Assembly (NCBI GenBank): GCA_032622095.1
Contig: CP136061.1
Coordinates: forward strand, 84,912,324-84,976,323
Reading direction: 5' to 3'
Source of the DNA: Siphonodentalium dalli
Lineage: Eukaryota > Mollusca > Scaphopoda > Gadilida > Siphonodentaliidae
DNA length: 64,000 nucleotides
A program made the position numbers and the translations under genes. Under the pieces are notes generated by a model. It was given only the letters and a program-made list of their open reading frames with translations. It ran no database searches and had not been told where the DNA came from. This document shows positions 56,701-61,300 of this stretch, piece after piece (the first letter of the stretch is position 1; every line of letters starts with the position of its first letter).

Positions 56701-58279
56701 AGGGATGTATTGTGCAAACTTTATTCATGAAATATTGCATATATTGTACATTGTACTTACCAATTGTAATATACCAAAAAAATATCGTGTATCGCGATGT
56801 TGTCGCCATAATATCGCGATATTTTTTGGGGCCAATATCTCCCAGCCCTAGTCTGGAAACTTACTCGGTTGCCAGGTGTTCTTGTTGATTGTTTGAGCAA
56901 TGACATTTATTTCAGTGATGCGAGTTGGGACCTGTATATTTGAAATCTTTGTGGTGCCATTATCTCATATTTGAATCAACGATTTAAGCCTGTGTGAGTA
57001 TTTGCGGCTTTGGAAGTTTTTTATTCGATGTTGGTGTTCTTTGCTAACCAGTTTTACGTGTATGTAGGATTTTCTCATACTAACACTCCTAATTCGGTAT
57101 TGTAATTGTATGGGTTCTATAATTTTCTGCATTTGTATCAGTTATATATAATTATCATCAGTTCTCTTACTCATTTGGTTATGGGTTGCAGGTTTTTCTT
57201 GTTTTGATACTGCATGTTTGTATTTATGACTTATATTTTTTTTTTTTTATTATATGTGTTTTCACTTGAGCCCAAAGTAAGGGTTGCATGTTCCTTTTTG
57301 TGGAAGCTATTTGAAAAAATATTATTACCACATTCAGAATAACAATAATACAAAAAGTGTATGTTCAGTATTGTTCACTGCACTGTCTTTTTGGTGTACG
57401 GAATTAAATGGGCCGGTGCATATTACATTTTGCCAGTTTGCAGTTTTGGAGCAACCCTTTCCTTCAGTTAGTCCTTTTCTTATTTGCCTCTTAATTACTT
57501 TGCAACTATTATATTAGCTTTAAACCATCAGGTTTTTTTTTCTCCAAATCTATTTTTACACTTTTCCTTTCCAGATTAAAGTGATATGAAACACTCCAGT
57601 AAGGTGATCAAATAGAAATGGAGAATATTCTTGCTCAAAGTTGTTACTTTTACAAATATTATATCAAAATTGACAATATATTACACATACTGCCATTCTT
57701 ATATATTAATTACATGCAGTGACGCTCGATTGCGAAATAATTTGCGTTAGTTTATCGCCGATAGTTGTGTCCCAAATCGAGAAGTAAATATTTACAATTG
57801 AACGTAGTTCAGACAATAAACAAATGACAAATCTCTCAGTGAGAGGTTTCCGATGAATGGTAACAAGCCATATTTCCGACTAAATCCTGAAAAATTTCCC
57901 ATAATTCTGCTGTGGTTAAACGGTCATATACTCAGGGCTTATCTCTAGTGGGTTGCTAATTGAGTTAATTGAGAACAGGTCACCTTCGTTCAGTCTGCAT
58001 GGTGTTCCTGTTCATTAGAACTTAGAAGGTGTTTGTTGTTTTATTGTCCGGAGTGGGGGGGTCCTCCTGTGTGAACAATGTTGATTTTATGACCCCAGAT
58101 TAATCATGGGTGTTAATTGCTACAATGATGTAGCAGTCGGGTATCAGGGATGTGTTGATAGCATGTCTACTTGTCAAATAAAGTGATTAGTTTTTATGTT
58201 TACCCATACCATAGTATGGTAAACATAGTGTCGTTGCCCGGATTGACCACTCGTCGTTAGTCCGTCCGTCCGTCCGTCC

Positions 58280-58317
<38 letters not shown>

Positions 58318-61300
58318 AGACACTTTACGCATGGTGCGATAACTCGAACATTTTATATCTGATCGGAACCAAATTTTGTATATGAATTTGTCAGCACCAA
58401 ATACAGATCGAGTTCGAATATGGGTTCGATCCGAGTTTTTTTCACGGAGTTATGGCCCTTTTTCGACTTAGTATTCATGCATGCTACCATAACTCAAAAA
58501 ATTTTTATCTGATCAGAATCAAATTTGGTATGCAAGTTTCTCGGACCAAAATACAGATCGAGTTCGAATATGGGTTTGATCCGATATTTTTCAATGGAGT
58601 TATGGCCCTTTTTCGACTTAGAATTCATGCATGCTGCCATAACTCAATTTTTTTTATATCTGATCAGAACCAAATTTGGTATGCGAGTTTCTCAACTCAA
58701 AATACAGATCGAGTTTGAATATGGGTTATATCCAACATTTTATACCAGAGTTATGGCCCTTTTTCAACTAAGAATTGAACAGATAACCATAGCAGTCTAC
58801 AATTAATTACCAGTGGTATCAGTTTAGCTCTGAGAGCAGTAAATCTGTATTATGGGAATTAGAGTTATTTTTTACTCCCATGTTTATGATGACACACTCC
58901 TCACCTGTATAGTTTTTGGTATCGATCGGTTGATCGGTTTAGAAATTATTAACACTTTGCATCCGCACATAGGCATGAGCTATCCGATGCTGTAACCAAA
59001 TTAATTTTTGTCCGATTGTTTTCATATTTGATATGTAGGTTTATAATGACACACCCCTCACCTGTATAGTTTTTGGTATCGATCGGTTGATCGGTTTAGA
59101 AAATAATTAACCCTGCACACAAATGCTATCTGATCCATCTAAGTCAAACTGTTTTCTTCTGATATGCCTCATATTTCTTACCAAGGTTTTTCTTAGCACG
59201 TTCTTTATCTGTATGGTTTTTGGTATCGTTTAATTAACCCTTTTCAAACTTATGTTTACTTAGAACTCAAAACATTTTTCATCTGATCTACACCAAATTT
59301 GGTACATGTGGTCCTCACCCCGAAATACAGATCAAGTTCAAATTTGGGTTTGATCCGATATATTTTAACAGAGTTATGGCCCTTTATAATTCAAGTAATT
59401 TACTACCTATTGTATATGCCCTGTGAGAATTTAAGACAAACAACTTTACACAGTAATCTGCTTTATTGGGATCAGAAAATGACACTCCCAGAGCTGTCAA
59501 ATTTAAGTGATTGATGATACTTTACTCCAGTTTGTGTGCAATAATAATTTAACCCAACCTGTTGAGACATGTTCATGGCATTAATACAAATAGTCCATTG
59601 TCCATGTGAAGGATTTTCTGGAGCATGGAGCATGGCTGTTTAGAGAATTGTTGTTTACAGAGACACTGTTGTCTTATCTTGAGAAAACAATTTATCCACA
59701 CATTAGTTCCATCATATGATGTCATTGAAAATGATTAACACTCTCCACACATCATATGTTCATTCTCCTATTCTATGTCCAGGTTGATCGTGATCCACTT
59801 TTCACTTGCATGTATTTCAGGATTAAAATTAACCTATTCCATAGACACATCATATCTGATACGCAGATTTTAAATTATCTCTTTCGCCTTAGGCCAGGTT
59901 CACTAAGAATTTCTATTAATTATAAGCCACCAATTGAATATTCATCATTTGAGGATATATCTTATTTTGAAATTCCCTCTATTGCATTTGGGCTGCAGGA
60001 TAATAATAATGGTTCTGGTATGCTTGAAGCTGACTTTTTGGTCAAATATTTTTCACCCAATCACTTTTATAATCTCATTCAGGTTGATTGTGATACATTC
60101 TTCATGTGTATAGATTTTGGTATTGATTGAATGGTTTTGAGAATATTAACCCAATATTTAATAATATTTCTGCCATTACAGACATTGTATCTTTCCAATG
60201 ATCAGCTTAGAATAAAATTAACCATAGGTACATGTATACTGTACGCGATCCAATGTTATGACTCTAATATTTTCAATTTGACCCTTCTCATATCTCTCCT
60301 TTAGTTATCTGATAATTCTGTATTAAAATATTTTATATCCAACCATTATCAATCATATTTAATATCAAGGTCTATACACCCCTCACTTATATAGATGTTC
60401 AGGTGTTTGTTGGTCTCTAATCTCAATCATCCCATAACTTTTACTATGCAGCTAACACAACAACATAATCTGTTATGACTCAGGTTCCATTGTAAGAATT
60501 AAATAAATAGAGTTATTATGATGTTAATATTGTAACAATTATATCTTCAACAGCTATGGTGCATCTGTCTGACTGTGTTTGGGTATAATTATCTTTATCA
60601 ATCTATCACACATACATGTATCTCTGTTGGAGTGACCGAATAGGTTGAAATCGAATGTCATATCCATCTTCCTATTGTGTTTAAATGAGCAAGTTGCTCA
60701 ATATGTCTGATTCCACTATGAAACTAATAAATAATAGTACGCTGTGAATTGTTGAAATTCTTGCACTCATAAAAAGATCGCTATCGCCAAGGTATGGGTT
60801 AAACATCTGCCGATCGTGATCGGCCTCTCGTTGTGATTTTCTAATACAGCTGAATCCGGGAGATCGTCGTGCCTGTCCGGGAGTGAGGGAGATCGTGAGG
60901 TCTGGTCACCTCTAGACTGGAGCTATCAAAGTTTAAAAAATTTTGATGAAATACATGGCCACCAGCGGCCATCTTGGATTTTATTCATTGTATATGACTA
61001 AATCCTATGGCACATCCTACAGACGTCATCGCTTGTCCGATTGTCACTAAACTTCATATGGTTCTTCGGGATGACCATTAATTAAATGGGAGTCATCTAA
61101 TTTTTCCGAAGTTTGTAAAAAAAACATGGCCACCGGCAGCCATTTTGGATTTTTCTTGTTGCAAGACTAAATCCTTTAGCACACCTACAGACCATATCCC
61201 ACATCCGATCATCGCCAAATTTCATAATGACCGCTAGATGGTAGCTATAAAAAAATTTCAATTTCATTGGAAAACATGGCATTTCAACTTCATGCAATCC

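Larger units (their letters stand above)
53061..56850. mobile_element. Large hAT element (outer), with 8-bp target duplication
   Basis: Ends TAGTGCTGGGCGGTATGACG and, inverted, TAGGGCTGGGAGATATTGG; both are typical hAT termini with ATATCG-rich subterminal sequence. Target duplication GTTTGGAA (53053-53060) / GTCTGGAA (56851-56858), 7 of 8 bases equal. 3,790 bp including a second hAT element. I find no intact transposase; readings near 53195-53445 and 55336-55602 may be worn coding remnants. Confidence 0.85.
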
